Source: Providencia heimbachae ATCC 35613 (GTDB taxonomy: Bacteria > Pseudomonadota > Gammaproteobacteria > Enterobacterales > Enterobacteriaceae). From it: a DNA stretch of 64,000 nt. The notes under the pieces are model-generated. The model saw nothing but the letters and a program-made list of their open reading frames with translations, made no database searches and was not told the DNA's origin. The stretch is taken from positions 62,001 to 126,000 of the forward strand of contig NZ_LXEW01000048.1 of the NCBI RefSeq assembly GCF_001655055.1, in the 5' to 3' direction. Position numbers and translations under genes: made by a program. The first letter of the stretch is position 1, and every line of letters begins with the position of its first letter. Of the stretch, positions 37,114 through 46,955 are shown piece by piece.

Positions 37114-37497
37114 ATGATTACTGGTATTCAAATTACTAAAACTGATAACGCAGCGCTACTGAACTCTTTTTGGTTACTTGATGACGAAAAAAATGAAGCG
37201 CGTTGTGTCTGTGCTAAAGCGGATTATAACGAAGGGCAAATCGTTACTAAAGAACAACTTGGTGCTTTCGAGTACCGTGAGGTTCCTTTAGAAATGAAAC
37301 CAACAGTGCGTGTTGAAGGTGGGCAGCATTTAAACGTTAACGTGCTTAGCCGCGAAACGTTAGAAGATGCGGTTAAAAACCCAGAAAAATACCCGCAATT
37401 AACTATCCGAGTTTCGGGTTATGCGGTACGTTTCAACTCATTGACCCCAGAACAACAGCGTGATGTTATTACCCGTACTTTTACTGAAAGTTTGTAA
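37114..37497 (+). CDS. grcA: Autonomous glycyl radical cofactor
   Basis: A 127-residue protein (YfiD) that replaces the damaged C-terminus of pyruvate formate-lyase under oxygen stress or acid. The glycyl radical loop [20 protein letters not shown] is intact, with the radical Gly102. Length equals that of E. coli GrcA. ATG 37114 has GGAGG 7 bases upstream; 11 further in-frame codons before it are leader. Two FNR boxes precede it and a terminator follows at 37543, so it is a single-gene unit. Confidence 0.97.
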   Translation: MITGIQITKTDNAALLNSFWLLDDEKNEARCVCAKADYNEGQIVTKEQLGAFEYREVPLEMKPTVRVEGGQHLNVNVLSRETLEDAVKNPEKYPQLTIRVSGYAVRFNSLTPEQQRDVITRTFTESL

Positions 37498-37542
37498 TAA
37501 ACGTTAAGCTTAAAACACGCTTGTTAAGCGTTAACAAACTCT

Positions 37543-37570
37543 AAAAGCCATTGATGACAATGGCTTTTTT
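37543..37570 (+). terminator. grcA terminator
   Basis: AAAAGCCATT pairs with AATGGCTTTT around a six-base loop, with a T-run after it. Confidence 0.85.
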
Positions 37571-37659
37571 ATTACCTTCTAATAAAGTAAATTATTTCCC
37601 TCCTTTGTTATTTGAATTTAAATATTCTTCCTACTTATAGCATCTGTTAGGGAGAATTT

Positions 37660-39111
37660 ATGCTTTTGAATAACAGTACAGCACAAGCACAAACTGCAAC
37701 AAATGCGCTTTCTTTAATTAAAGATAGCCTAAACTTATATCTACAAAATAGTTTTGCTGGGGAAACGTTAAGCGAGCGAGATAAATGGCCAGAGGATATC
37801 ACTCGGAGCGATTTTCATGGTAGAGATTCACAGCATAAAGACTATGTTTTAGCGCTACTTTCACATGGGGTCTATCATAATAATTGGAATGAAATTCAAG
37901 GTGTTGAACGCTTAACTAAGGAGAAGGTCACTCAATTGGGCATCGATGCTGACCTGTTAACGGATGACGCTACTGGATTTCAAGCAAATATATGTCGATT
38001 TAAAGATTTATATATTATTTGTTTTGCAGGTTCGAATGATCTTGTGGATTTTTATGCCAATGTGCGTCAAGGTCTTGGGTATTATGAACCACAATATTTT
38101 CAAGCTGTGGGTTTAACTAATATTTTATTCAATGCGGTTAAAGGTAATATAATCTGTACTGGGCATTCGCTTGGTGGTGGCCTTGCATCAATAGCGGCTT
38201 TAGCGAGTCAATCCCCCTGTATTACATTTAGCCCGGCAGGCCTTGCTAAGAATACGGTGAAACATATTGGAATGGATTATAATATGGCTAAAAAAATTGC
38301 CGATGAAGGGCTCATTCGGTTCTATTTAGTACAATATGACTGGCTTGATACACTCCAAAATACCCTACCTATCCCTTCCTCATTGGGAAATCGTATTAAA
38401 ATGGCTTATAGCGAACATGATTCTTGGAAAGATTGGTTGCCCCACCGCTTATTAACCCGAAGTTTTATTGCACACTCAATGGTGAAAATTGTTAGGATGA
38501 TGTGTAAATATCAACCATGGAATAATTGGAATGCATTAACGGGTGACTATGAAGAGAAGAAGGGAACTATTATTACTGAACTCCCTACACCTGAAGAAAT
38601 AAAAGCAACTACTTGGCAAGAAAGTTGCAAAAATGCAATTAAAAACGGAAATATTACTGAATTTTCTCAGTTAATTAAATTAAATGAGAAACAAGCTGAT
38701 ATTGTTTTTCTTGCTAAGCAATCGGTCGGTGCATCCAACAGCCAATTTATGCAGCTTTTAATTGAATCCCCCTATGGTCAAACAATTAAAAATATACAGT
38801 CAATGCAGCAGAAAAGTATACTTCATTTAGCTGCGCAGAGTGGGCGTATCGCTCAATCTCAAATTTTATTGAAAAACGGTTCAATGGTTAATCTCAAAGA
38901 TAATTTAGGGAATACACCTTTGCATGATGCTTTAAATAGCCATGCTTTAGCAGTTGCTGAATTACTTTTAGTGAATGGTGCAGATTGGCGGATGAAAAAC
39001 AATCAAGGCTATGATTGCCGTGATGTATTGGATAATCATATATTAAAACTTGATACTTTGACGCAAGAAGGAAAAATGATGCGAGAGAAGATCATAGGAA
39101 TGATGAATTAA
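37660..39111 (+). CDS. Lipase-like hydrolase with ankyrin repeats (483 aa)
   Basis: An accessory protein between grcA and srmB. About residues 55-270 look like a class 3 lipase/alpha-beta hydrolase: AGSNDLVDFYANVRQGLGYY and the nucleophile elbow GHSLGGGLAS (Ser170). Residues about 385-460 carry two ankyrin repeats (KSILHLAAQSGRIAQSQILL; GNTPLHDALNSHALAVAELL). No Sec signal or membrane helix is seen. AGGGAG lies upstream of the ATG. Lipase-ankyrin fusions are known among secreted effectors, but no secretion or immunity gene is next to it. It could act on lipids in a target cell or on host-cell membranes; this is speculation. Hydrolase call is fairly safe, role unknown. Confidence 0.8.
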   Translation: MLLNNSTAQAQTATNALSLIKDSLNLYLQNSFAGETLSERDKWPEDITRSDFHGRDSQHKDYVLALLSHGVYHNNWNEIQGVERLTKEKVTQLGIDADLLTDDATGFQANICRFKDLYIICFAGSNDLVDFYANVRQGLGYYEPQYFQAVGLTNILFNAVKGNIICTGHSLGGGLASIAALASQSPCITFSPAGLAKNTVKHIGMDYNMAKKIADEGLIRFYLVQYDWLDTLQNTLPIPSSLGNRIKMAYSEHDSWKDWLPHRLLTRSFIAHSMVKIVRMMCKYQPWNNWNALTGDYEEKKGTIITELPTPEEIKATTWQESCKNAIKNGNITEFSQLIKLNEKQADIVFLAKQSVGASNSQFMQLLIESPYGQTIKNIQSMQQKSILHLAAQSGRIAQSQILLKNGSMVNLKDNLGNTPLHDALNSHALAVAELLLVNGADWRMKNNQGYDCRDVLDNHILKLDTLTQEGKMMREKIIGMMN

Positions 39112-39131
39112 AAGCGGGCCGAAGCCCGCTC
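39111..39131 (-). terminator. srmB terminator
   Basis: AGCGGGC (39113-39119) pairs with GCCCGCT (39124-39130) across CGAA. On the minus strand it ends in a T-run after srmB; it may also stop transcription of the lipase gene. Confidence 0.8.
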
Positions 39132-39136
39132 AAAGA

Positions 39137-40477
39137 TTACTCTGTTTTATCGCTTGTTGTAGACGCTGCTGGGGTAACTGGGGTACGGCGTTTACCAATA
39201 TTTTTCTTATCGCGATGACGTATTTTTTCTTTCTTTTTAGTCTGCTCTTCTTTTTGTTTTTCTTTACGTTTTGCAAGCACTTTCTTTGACGGTTTTGGTT
39301 TATTCAACATAGCGTCTGAAGGTGCTTTAGTTGATGGGCGTAAAGAGTCAATAACGCGTACTTTGATCGGGTCTTCAATATAACGCGTGATTTTACCAAA
39401 TAATGGGTAGTCATGTGCTTCAATTAAAGAAATAGCAATTCCTTTACGGCCTGCGCGACCCGTACGGCCAATACGGTGTAAATAAACATCGGCAGTGCGT
39501 GGTAAATCAAAGTTAAATACGTGGCTGATATTATCAATATCTAGGCCTCGAGATGCGATATCAGTGGCCACCAATACTTTTACTTGTCCACTCGTTAATC
39601 GGCGTATCGCTTCAGTACGTTTAGCTTGGACCATTTCACCTTCAAGGTAACACGGCTCAATGCCTGCAGTACGCAACCACTGTACGACTTCACGTAAGCG
39701 TTCACGCTTGCGAACAAATACAATGGACTTAGTGACTTCTTCTTGTTTTAGAAGATGACATAACAACGCGGTTTTATGCTCAAGGGAGTCAGCACGGTAA
39801 TGAAATTGTTGGATCTTTTTACGTTCGCGACGAGAAGGGTCAGAATCAATTTCGATAGGGTTTTCTAACAGGCGTTCAGCAAAATCACGAATAGCTTCCC
39901 CTTCAAGGGTGGCAGAAAACAGCATGGTTTGTTTGCGCCAGCGGGTTTCACCTGCAATCGTTTCGATATCATTTGCAAAACCCATGTCTAACATGCGGTC
40001 AGCTTCATCTAAGATCAAAATTTCAACCGCTCGACAGTCAAAGTTTTCTTCTTTAATGTATTGTAGCAAACGACCTGTTGTCGCTACGCAGATGTCTTGG
40101 TTTTCACTAAAGACTTCAGCATGGTTCATATAAGCAACACCACCCGTAATAGTGGCAATATCTAATTGATTATGCTCACAAAACTCTCTTGCTTGATCAG
40201 CAACTTGCATAGCAAGTTCTCGAGTTGGTGTTACAACCAGAACACGAGGTGGTCCTGATTTTTTTCTTGGGAAATCAAGTAAATGCTGAATTGCTGGCAA
40301 TAAGAATGCCGCAGTTTTACCTGTTCCTGTTGGGGCTGAACCTAGAACATCACGTCCATCCATTGCTGCTGGGATGGCGGCTGCCTGAATAGCAGTCGGG
40401 CGCTGGTAGTCTTTTTTGGCCAGCGCTTGGAGCAGGCTTTCGTCTAGTTCAAGTTCAGAAAATGTGGATGCAGTCAT
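39137..40477 (-). CDS. srmB: DEAD-box RNA helicase SrmB
   Basis: A 446-residue ATP-dependent RNA helicase that helps early assembly of the 50S ribosome subunit. Motifs in order: Q motif QRPTAIQAAAIPAAM, Walker A SAPTGTGKTAAF, PTRELAMQV, DEAD in ILILDEADRMLDMGF, SAT in MLFSATLEG, RGLDIDNISHVFNFDLP and HRIGRTGRAGRKG. The C-terminal 80 residues are highly basic (KKVLAKRKEKQKEEQTKKKE) and probably bind RNA. It is divergent from nothing nearby and convergent with the lipase-ankyrin gene. Confidence 0.96.
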   Translation of the reverse strand: MTASTFSELELDESLLQALAKKDYQRPTAIQAAAIPAAMDGRDVLGSAPTGTGKTAAFLLPAIQHLLDFPRKKSGPPRVLVVTPTRELAMQVADQAREFCEHNQLDIATITGGVAYMNHAEVFSENQDICVATTGRLLQYIKEENFDCRAVEILILDEADRMLDMGFANDIETIAGETRWRKQTMLFSATLEGEAIRDFAERLLENPIEIDSDPSRRERKKIQQFHYRADSLEHKTALLCHLLKQEEVTKSIVFVRKRERLREVVQWLRTAGIEPCYLEGEMVQAKRTEAIRRLTSGQVKVLVATDIASRGLDIDNISHVFNFDLPRTADVYLHRIGRTGRAGRKGIAISLIEAHDYPLFGKITRYIEDPIKVRVIDSLRPSTKAPSDAMLNKPKPSKKVLAKRKEKQKEEQTKKKEKIRHRDKKNIGKRRTPVTPAASTTSDKTE

Positions 40478-40638
40478 GATATACCTCTATTTGGGGCGCT
40501 GATTATAAACAGGTTAGCGAAATTGTTCACCTGAAAAAATCAGCTTTGTATAAAGTGTACATGTTTTCATTGATGACGGGCAGTGATATATCAGGGGGTA
40601 GGTGCTCTTCCTTTGTCGGGAAAAGCACCTTATTTGAA

Positions 40639-41844
40639 TTAACTGAGCATATTAATCAACCATGTATGGTATGGGATCCCAACTAAATCGATTAACACAG
40701 CGCCACTTAATGGCACAATCATAAACGCTTTCATTGAGACTTGTTTATAGCGTTCGCAAACAGAGGACATATTTGCCATCGCATTAGGTGTCGCACCTAA
40801 GCCATGTCCCATCAAGCCTGCGCACATCACTGCCGCATCATAGTTTTTACCTAGCAATCTAAATATAACAAAAACAACCAGTAAAATTAAGATAATGACT
40901 TGGGCAATGAGAATTGTGAATAGTGGTAAAGCGACAGATTTAAGCTCCCATATTTTCAGAGACATCATCGCCATCGTCAAAAAGAGCCCCAATGAGACTT
41001 CAGAAATGAGGTCAACGGACTTTTGGTTAATACGGAATAATTCAACTTGGTCGTTAATATTGCGGATCACAATGGCGATGATCATGGCACCAACATAGCT
41101 AGGCAATGAGAACCCGGTTGCTTTGGTAAATTGGGCAGAAGCAAATTGACCAATGACCATAATACCTAGAATGAGTGCTAGCATTTTTAAAAAGGCATGA
41201 GCATCAATGGATTCGATTTTACTGGCGATAGTCTCTTGCACTTTGACACTCGTGACATTCTCATCAGCTTTAATTTTAACGTTATGTTTTTTTATTAAAA
41301 ATGATGCAATAGGCCCGCCGAGTAAGCTACCCGTAATTAAACCGAAAGTTGCAGCGGCAATGGCTGCGACAGTCGCAGATTGAACACCAAGGCCTTCCGC
41401 CATTCCACCAAATGCTGCAGCACCACCGTGACCGCCCGTTAGTGAAACACCACCCGCCATGATCCCTATGACAGGCTCAATGCCAAGAAGGTGTGCTAAT
41501 CCTGCGCCAAACGTATCTTGGAAGATAACCACAAACCAGCAAATAAATAAGTAAATAAACAGCAACCTACCACCGCTTTTTAAAATACGGAAGCTGCCAT
41601 CAATTCCGATGGTCGTAAAGAAAGCAACCATCAAGAAGGTTTGCAAGCTGGTGTCAAAATTGATTTCGGCAAGATTGAAAGACTTTAACCCCCAAATAAT
41701 CAAACTTACCAAAAAACCGCCAATAACGGGAGAAGGGATGCAAAAGCGTTGAAGCCATTCAACGCGTTTTTTCAAGTGGATCCCCATGAGTAGGCAAATT
41801 ACAGTGAGGAAGAGTGTTGCGAGTGTGTCGAGATGCAATATCAT
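40639..41844 (-). CDS. gltS: Sodium/glutamate symporter
   Basis: A 401-residue inner membrane protein with about 10-12 membrane helices that takes up glutamate with sodium. Family regions seen: LDTLATLFLTVICLLMGIHL, AGGVSLTGGHGGAAAFGGMA, SFLIKKHN loop, and MCAGLMGHGLGATPNAMANM, the repeated GHG/GG-rich re-entrant motifs typical of GltS. Length equals E. coli GltS (401). Four tandem ERIC units lie directly upstream between it and hutG, where they may affect its mRNA. A hairpin at about 40599-40632 lies after the stop and may end the transcript. Confidence 0.95.
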   Translation of the reverse strand: MILHLDTLATLFLTVICLLMGIHLKKRVEWLQRFCIPSPVIGGFLVSLIIWGLKSFNLAEINFDTSLQTFLMVAFFTTIGIDGSFRILKSGGRLLFIYLFICWFVVIFQDTFGAGLAHLLGIEPVIGIMAGGVSLTGGHGGAAAFGGMAEGLGVQSATVAAIAAATFGLITGSLLGGPIASFLIKKHNVKIKADENVTSVKVQETIASKIESIDAHAFLKMLALILGIMVIGQFASAQFTKATGFSLPSYVGAMIIAIVIRNINDQVELFRINQKSVDLISEVSLGLFLTMAMMSLKIWELKSVALPLFTILIAQVIILILLVVFVIFRLLGKNYDAAVMCAGLMGHGLGATPNAMANMSSVCERYKQVSMKAFMIVPLSGAVLIDLVGIPYHTWLINMLS

Positions 41845-41871
41845 ATATTTCCCTTTTTAAACTTTGTCTTT

Positions 41872-42367
41872 CAAATTACAGCGTTGTTGGCTGCACTTAG
41901 CTACCCAAGTCACATACTTTTGTATGCTCCTTGGGATAGCTTCATTTGCCGCCTAGCTGTAACTCGAAATCCAAGCGTTTAAATACAGTTAGATTCAAAT
42001 TACAGCGTTGTTGGCTGCACTTAGCTACCCAAGTCACCTACTTTTGTATGCTCCTTGGGATAGCTTCATTTGCCGCCTAGCTGTAATTCGAAATCCAAGC
42101 GTTTAAATACAGTTAGATTCAAATTACAGCGTTGTTGGCTGCACTTAGCTACCCAAGTCACCTACTTTTGTATGCTCCTCGGGATAGCTTCATTTGCCGC
42201 CTAGCTGTAACTCGAAATCCAAGCGTTTAAATACAGTTAGATTCAAATTACAGCGTTGTTGGCTGCACTTAGCTACCCAAGTCACCTACTTTTATATGCT
42301 CCTTGGGATAGCTTCATTTGCCGCCTAGCGGTAACTCGAAATCCAAGCGTTTAAATTTAGTTAGGTT
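41872..42367. repeat. Tandem array of four ERIC-type units
   Basis: Four nearly identical 124-bp units start at 41872, 41996, 42120 and 42244. Each has the ERIC layout: TTACAGCGTTGTTGGCTGC, AGCTACCCAAGTCACATAC, GTATGCTCCTTGGGATAGCT, TTTGCCGCCTAGCTGTAA. The halves pair into a long imperfect hairpin. Only a few bases differ between copies (for example ACATAC versus ACCTAC, CTTGGG versus CTCGGG), which implies recent amplification. The array lies between gltS and hutG. Confidence 0.9.
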
Positions 42368-42489
42368 TCAAGCTGCAGCGCTGTTAACACTGTATATTTT
42401 CATATGGTTACTTAGTGGACTAAGTTTTTATTTATTGTTTGAAAGACAAGGTCTTTAGTTTATCAGTCGGTTTATAATGGTTGTTTTTA

Positions 42490-43407
42490 TTAGAATAAAT
42501 ATTGGTAAATCAAATAAGCGGCTAATTTCGATGTATGGTTATCGATATCAAATTCAGGATTGCATTCAGCGATATCAAATACGGTGATTTTGCCACTTGA
42601 TTTGATAACGCCAAATAGTTCATCAAAGGTTTCGGTTGAAATACCTCTAGGGGCAGGAGCGCTGACACCCGGCGCGATAGCGGCTGAAAAAACATCAAGA
42701 TCGATAGTGACATAAAGATGATCAACCTGATCGATAAACTGCTGAATCTGTACACGTGCTTGGGCTAATTGAGATGATGTTAATGCTTTATCTCGAATAT
42801 ATTGGCAACCAAGTTTGTCTGCGGTATCAAATAAAACCTTAGTATTTCCATGCTCAGCAATGCCTAAACATAAATAATTGAATGGACGCTGATGCTGTTT
42901 ACACAATTTTGCTGATTGTAAAAAGGGGGTACCGGAAGTGGCTTCTGATGCTTCCCGCAAGTCAAAGTGGGCATCAAAATTGATAATACCAATCGTTTTA
43001 TTTGTATTTTGCTTTTCAACAAAATCAAATAACCCTTGAAAACTAGCGAAAGCGACTTCATGACCACCGCCTAGCACGATTGGCTTTTGATTTGCCTCTA
43101 ATATAGTCACTATTTCATCAGATAAGCGGCGTTGTGCGGCTTCTAAGTTTCCATCGTCACAGCTAACATTGCCTGCATCTCTAATGGCTAATGGTTGATG
43201 AAGAGGAAGACCGGCTAATTGACGTCGGATCTCATTGGGTCCCGCTTTTGCACCCAAGCGACCTTTATTGCGGCGAACACCTTCATCTGATGTAAAGCCA
43301 ATTAGAGCAAACTGAGCAGGAGAGGTTTTATTGATAACTTGATGAATACGCAGGTGCTCTTGTGTTTCACCGTCAGTGCGACCTTGCCATTGAAAAGGTT
43401 GTGTCAT
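42490..43407 (-). CDS. hutG: Formimidoylglutamase (ureohydrolase family)
   Basis: A 305-residue manganese enzyme of the arginase/ureohydrolase family, which in histidine breakdown turns formiminoglutamate into glutamate and formamide. Metal-binding motifs are intact: GGGHEVAF, NFDAHFDLRE, and TIDLDVFSAAIAPGVSAPAP. Best match by overall sequence is HutG rather than agmatinase. No hutH, hutU or hutI is seen here, so it is outside a full hut operon in this window. An IclR-type gene follows on the same strand 2 bases upstream, so the two are cotranscribed. Confidence 0.88.
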   Translation of the reverse strand: MTQPFQWQGRTDGETQEHLRIHQVINKTSPAQFALIGFTSDEGVRRNKGRLGAKAGPNEIRRQLAGLPLHQPLAIRDAGNVSCDDGNLEAAQRRLSDEIVTILEANQKPIVLGGGHEVAFASFQGLFDFVEKQNTNKTIGIINFDAHFDLREASEATSGTPFLQSAKLCKQHQRPFNYLCLGIAEHGNTKVLFDTADKLGCQYIRDKALTSSQLAQARVQIQQFIDQVDHLYVTIDLDVFSAAIAPGVSAPAPRGISTETFDELFGVIKSSGKITVFDIAECNPEFDIDNHTSKLAAYLIYQYLF

Positions 43408-43409
43408 GG

Positions 43410-44141
43410 TTACTCCAAGTTAATGAGTTTGGTAATATTATGGGCTGATTGACAAGTTTCAGTGATAAATTCGTCAAGTCGATGAGTAGAACGAAATTCA
43501 GGCGCCATCACAGAGACAACCGCGAGTACATCATTGCCTTTAAATATGGGGGCTGCGACGCCCAGAACGCCGACATCAATTTCACTCACCGACATGCCAT
43601 AACCTTGTTGGCGGATCAGGCTTAAATCTTGCTTTAGCTGCTCCGTGGTTCCCATCTGTTTTAACTGTTTGGCATAAATATCAAAAACTAATGCTTGATA
43701 TTGTTCATCACGAAAAGCTAATAAAGTTTTGGCACTCGCCCCTTTAATTAAGGTGTTTCCACGACCAATAATGAAAGAGCACCGCAATGCTTGTTCGCTT
43801 TCAATCATATCGACGCAAATGGTTTCACAGAGATTGGATGTGACAATTGCCGCTGTTTCTTGTGTTTTTTTCGCTAAAGATTGCAACTCAATTCTTGATG
43901 AATTCATTAACAAGCTATGGTGATAGTATTTTTCTTGAGTTTTGATACTCTGCGAGCCAACGGTGTATGTCCCGTATTGTTTAGCATAAGTCACAAATTC
44001 CCAGTTTATGAGAATAGTCAGTAATCGATAAACAGTTGATAAAGGGATGCCAAGTGCTGTTGAGATAGCCTGTGGTGTGACAGGAGATGCGTAACTAGTG
44101 ATATACGAAAGGATATCGAGTGTTCGGTTTATACTGTTCAT
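43410..44141 (-). CDS. IclR family transcriptional regulator
   Basis: A 243-residue regulator with an N-terminal winged HTH (TPQAISTALGIPLSTVYRLL, about residues 22-41) and a C-terminal IclR effector-binding domain (RGNTLIKGASAKTLLAFRDE, QGYGMSVSEIDVGVLGVAAP, about 75-240). It is immediately followed by hutG in one transcript, so it probably controls hutG and responds to a pathway metabolite; the ligand is unknown. A perfect 11-bp inverted repeat at 44190-44216 upstream is the likely operator for autoregulation. The ATG follows GGAG at normal spacing. Confidence 0.88.
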   Translation of the reverse strand: MNSINRTLDILSYITSYASPVTPQAISTALGIPLSTVYRLLTILINWEFVTYAKQYGTYTVGSQSIKTQEKYYHHSLLMNSSRIELQSLAKKTQETAAIVTSNLCETICVDMIESEQALRCSFIIGRGNTLIKGASAKTLLAFRDEQYQALVFDIYAKQLKQMGTTEQLKQDLSLIRQQGYGMSVSEIDVGVLGVAAPIFKGNDVLAVVSVMAPEFRSTHRLDEFITETCQSAHNITKLINLE

Positions 44142-44189
44142 AGCATCTCCTTTTTTTCGAACTTAGCAGTAAAACTTTTCGCTCTCAAA

Positions 44190-44216
44190 TATAATTCTCA
44201 TATAGTGAGAATTATA
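44190..44216. promoter_or_regulatory. Inverted repeat, probable IclR-type operator
   Basis: TATAATTCTCA (44190-44200) and TGAGAATTATA (44206-44216) form perfect 11-bp arms with a 5-base spacer, 49 bases before the iclR-type start and 82 before trmN. It could control both divergent genes. Confidence 0.65.
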
Positions 44217-44297
44217 TTGTAGCAAATATGTGAAATTTACACTTTAATTCTCTTATTTTGAAAAAAAGAGAGTAAAAAAATAATTTAGAGAGCTGAA

Positions 44298-45035
44298 ATG
44301 AGCCATTTGAAAAAAAAATACCGGAAAGGTGGTTTTACATTTAAGCAATTTTTTGTGGCACATGACCGTTGTGCAATGAAAGTGGGAACAGATGGCGTAT
44401 TACTTGGTGCTTGGGCGCCAATTGCGGGAAAAAAACAAGCGCTTGATATTGGTAGTGGAAGCGGTTTGGTGGCTTTAATGCTAGCTCAGCGAAACGAAAA
44501 TATTTTAGTTGATGCTGTTGAATTAGATACAGCAGCAGCAAGACAAGCTGAGGAAAACTTTATTGAATCAATGTGGGCAAAGCGGCTTAATGTCGTCAAC
44601 CAAAATATTATTGAATTCAGTGAACAAACAACCACACAATATGATTTGATTGTCAGTAATCCTCCTTATTTCGAGCCTGCGGTTGCTTGTCGTGATGAAA
44701 AGCGGGATCAAGCTCGTTATACCGCCACGTTGACGCATGAAGTTTTGCTGGATTGTGCAAAACGTTGTTTAATCCATGATGGATTATTTTGTTTGGTCTT
44801 ACCTTATGATGTCGGTGAAAAAATTGAGAAAATGGCGTTAAATAGTGGATGGTTTAGCGCATATCGTATCAATATTCGTGATAAAGCAACCACGGAATAT
44901 CATCGAATGTTACTTGGTTTGATGTTAAAAGACGCCGAGACACTGGAGTCAACACTGGTACTTAAAGAAGAAAGTGATAATAGTTATACGGAAGCGTTTC
45001 AGGCGCTAATTAGGCCTTTTTATTTGAAATATTGA
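44298..45035 (+). CDS. trmN: tRNA1(Val) adenine-37 N6-methyltransferase
   Basis: A 245-residue SAM-dependent enzyme (YfiC/TrmN6) that methylates A37 of tRNA-Val1. SAM-binding ALDIGSGSGLVALMLAQ and catalytic SNPPYF are intact. The N-terminus KYRKGGFTFKQFFVAHDRCA is typical of the family, and length equals E. coli YfiC. It is divergent from the iclR-type gene and convergent with nadB, with a shared terminator between. In E. coli it sits between srmB and nadB, so the gltS-ERIC-hutG-iclR block is an insertion in the usual order. Confidence 0.95.
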   Translation: MSHLKKKYRKGGFTFKQFFVAHDRCAMKVGTDGVLLGAWAPIAGKKQALDIGSGSGLVALMLAQRNENILVDAVELDTAAARQAEENFIESMWAKRLNVVNQNIIEFSEQTTTQYDLIVSNPPYFEPAVACRDEKRDQARYTATLTHEVLLDCAKRCLIHDGLFCLVLPYDVGEKIEKMALNSGWFSAYRINIRDKATTEYHRMLLGLMLKDAETLESTLVLKEESDNSYTEAFQALIRPFYLKY

Positions 45036-45050
45036 AGAATTAAAAAGCGA

Positions 45051-45082
45051 AAAGCCTAAATTTAATCGGGTATTTAGGCTTT
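45051..45082. terminator. Bidirectional terminator between trmN and nadB
   Basis: AAAGCCTAAAT (45051-45061) pairs with ATTTAGGCTTT (45072-45082) around a 10-base loop. It lies between convergent genes and can serve both. Confidence 0.8.
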
Positions 45083-45096
45083 CAATCGCGATGTGA

Positions 45097-46698
45097 TTAA
45101 GGTTTGAGTACCGTTGGCCCTGAGTGCTCGAGTAAATTCGGGTAATCCAATGTGTAATGCAAGCCGCGACTCTCTTTGCGTTCTAACGCACAACGCACCA
45201 TTAATTCAGCGACTTGAACGAGGTTTCTTAACTCTAACAAATTATTAGAGATACGGAAATTGGCATAATAGTCATGAATTTCTTGTTGTAAGAGGTGAAT
45301 TCGACGCAAAGCTCGCTCAAGCCTTTTAGTACTTCGAACAATCCCCATATAATCCCACATAAACAGTCTTAATTCGTGCCAGTTATGTTGAATGACAACT
45401 TGTTCATCTGAGTTATGAACTCGGCTTTCATCCCACTCGGGTAGCACTGGAGCTTCATCGATTTGATTGATGGTGCGGATAATGTTTTCAGCGGCAGACC
45501 AACCATAAACTAAGCATTCTAAAAGAGAGTTAGAGGCCATCCGATTTGCACCATGCAAGCCCGTGTAACTCACTTCGCCAATGGCGTAGAGATTGGCAAC
45601 GTCAGTCATTCCTGTTTGATTCACAATAACGCCGCCGCAGGTATAGTGGGCAGCGGGTACAATTGGGATTGGCTCTTTGGTGAGATCTAAGCCTAATGAT
45701 ATTAATTTGGCGTAAATCATTGGAAAATGGTTTTTTATGAAATCAGCAGGTTTATGACTGATATCCAAATACATGCAATCTGCACCTAACCGCTTCATTT
45801 CATGGTCAATTGCTAGTGCAACGACATCTCGTGGGGCTAATTCACCACGATCATCATGATCGGGCATAAAGCGGCTACCATCAGGGCGTTTTAAGTATGC
45901 GCCTTCTCCACGAAGGGCTTCGGTGAGTAAAAAATTGCGCGCTTGAGGATGGAATAAACAGGTTGGATGAAACTGGTTAAATTCAAGATTAGCAACGCGG
46001 CAGCCTGCTCGCCATGCCATAGCAATGCCATCCCCAGAAGAAATATCAGGGTTGGTGGTATATTGATAAACTTTGGCGGCACCACCAGTAGCAAGCACAA
46101 TCGTTTTGGCGCTGATGGTTTCAACTTGTTCTTTTTGGCGATTCCAGACGTAAGCACCGACAATGCGCGGTGATCCTGTGGTATCCGTTTCGTTTGAAAG
46201 GATTAAATCAACAGCGTTATAACGTTCTTTTATATGAATATTGGGATGGGCGAAAGCGAGGTCAACTAATGTGGTTTCAACTTCTTTACCTGTCGCATCA
46301 GCATGATGAAGGATGCGACGATGACTATGACCCCCTTCACGGGTTAAATGATATTGAGTTTCCCCAGCTTCAGTCACCTCGGTATCAAAAAGAACGCCTT
46401 GGTCAATCAACCATTGCACACAGTTTTTTGCATTAGAGGCAATGAATTCAACGGCTTCTTTTTCGCAAATACCGGCACCTGCAATTAAGGTGTCTTCAAC
46501 ATGAGATTCGATACTGTCTGCATTATCGAAAACGGCAGCAATGCCCCCTTGAGCGTAATAGGATGCCCCCTCGCTGAGACTACTTTTACTCAGAATAGTG
46601 ACTTGATGAAAGGGTGCGAGTCGTAATGCAGCTGAAAGCCCTGCGACACCACTCCCAATGATTAAAATATCAGTGTAATGCTGTGTGGATGCGTTCAT
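45097..46698 (-). CDS. nadB: L-aspartate oxidase
   Basis: A 533-residue FAD enzyme that oxidises aspartate to iminoaspartate, the first step of de novo NAD synthesis. FAD-binding [14 protein letters not shown] near 16-29, [19 protein letters not shown], the active-site [20 protein letters not shown] and HYTCGGV are intact, and the C-terminal helical domain is present. Length matches E. coli (540). It is divergent from rpoE, as in E. coli, with a 360-base gap that contains the rpoE promoter. It is convergent with trmN. Confidence 0.97.
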   Translation of the reverse strand: MNASTQHYTDILIIGSGVAGLSAALRLAPFHQVTILSKSSLSEGASYYAQGGIAAVFDNADSIESHVEDTLIAGAGICEKEAVEFIASNAKNCVQWLIDQGVLFDTEVTEAGETQYHLTREGGHSHRRILHHADATGKEVETTLVDLAFAHPNIHIKERYNAVDLILSNETDTTGSPRIVGAYVWNRQKEQVETISAKTIVLATGGAAKVYQYTTNPDISSGDGIAMAWRAGCRVANLEFNQFHPTCLFHPQARNFLLTEALRGEGAYLKRPDGSRFMPDHDDRGELAPRDVVALAIDHEMKRLGADCMYLDISHKPADFIKNHFPMIYAKLISLGLDLTKEPIPIVPAAHYTCGGVIVNQTGMTDVANLYAIGEVSYTGLHGANRMASNSLLECLVYGWSAAENIIRTINQIDEAPVLPEWDESRVHNSDEQVVIQHNWHELRLFMWDYMGIVRSTKRLERALRRIHLLQQEIHDYYANFRISNNLLELRNLVQVAELMVRCALERKESRGLHYTLDYPNLLEHSGPTVLKP

Positions 46699-46955
46699 AA
46701 GTGTTTGCGTGTGTTTATAGTATTTATTGAACTTTTTATGTTAGCCTATCAGGCTGTCTAATGCTATTGGCTGAGCGATGTTTAGTATTAACGAATCAGC
46801 TGTTATTTAGGGATAGCATTAGATAAGTTTAATCCGTATGCTGTATTCTTTCTATACGATTGTTTTATGTAAGGTATTAGCAAGGATCGTTAAGATCATC
46901 GGAAAGTAAAAATGGATACTTTTGTAAATTTTTTACGATTTATCTTTATTAAATT

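Noticed and set aside
40599-40632. Hairpin after gltS (AGGTGCTC ... AAGCACCT)
   Set aside because: Contains AGGTGC, like the arm repeats, but it is a hairpin outside the island with no T-run; not listed as an integrase site and only a weak terminator candidate.
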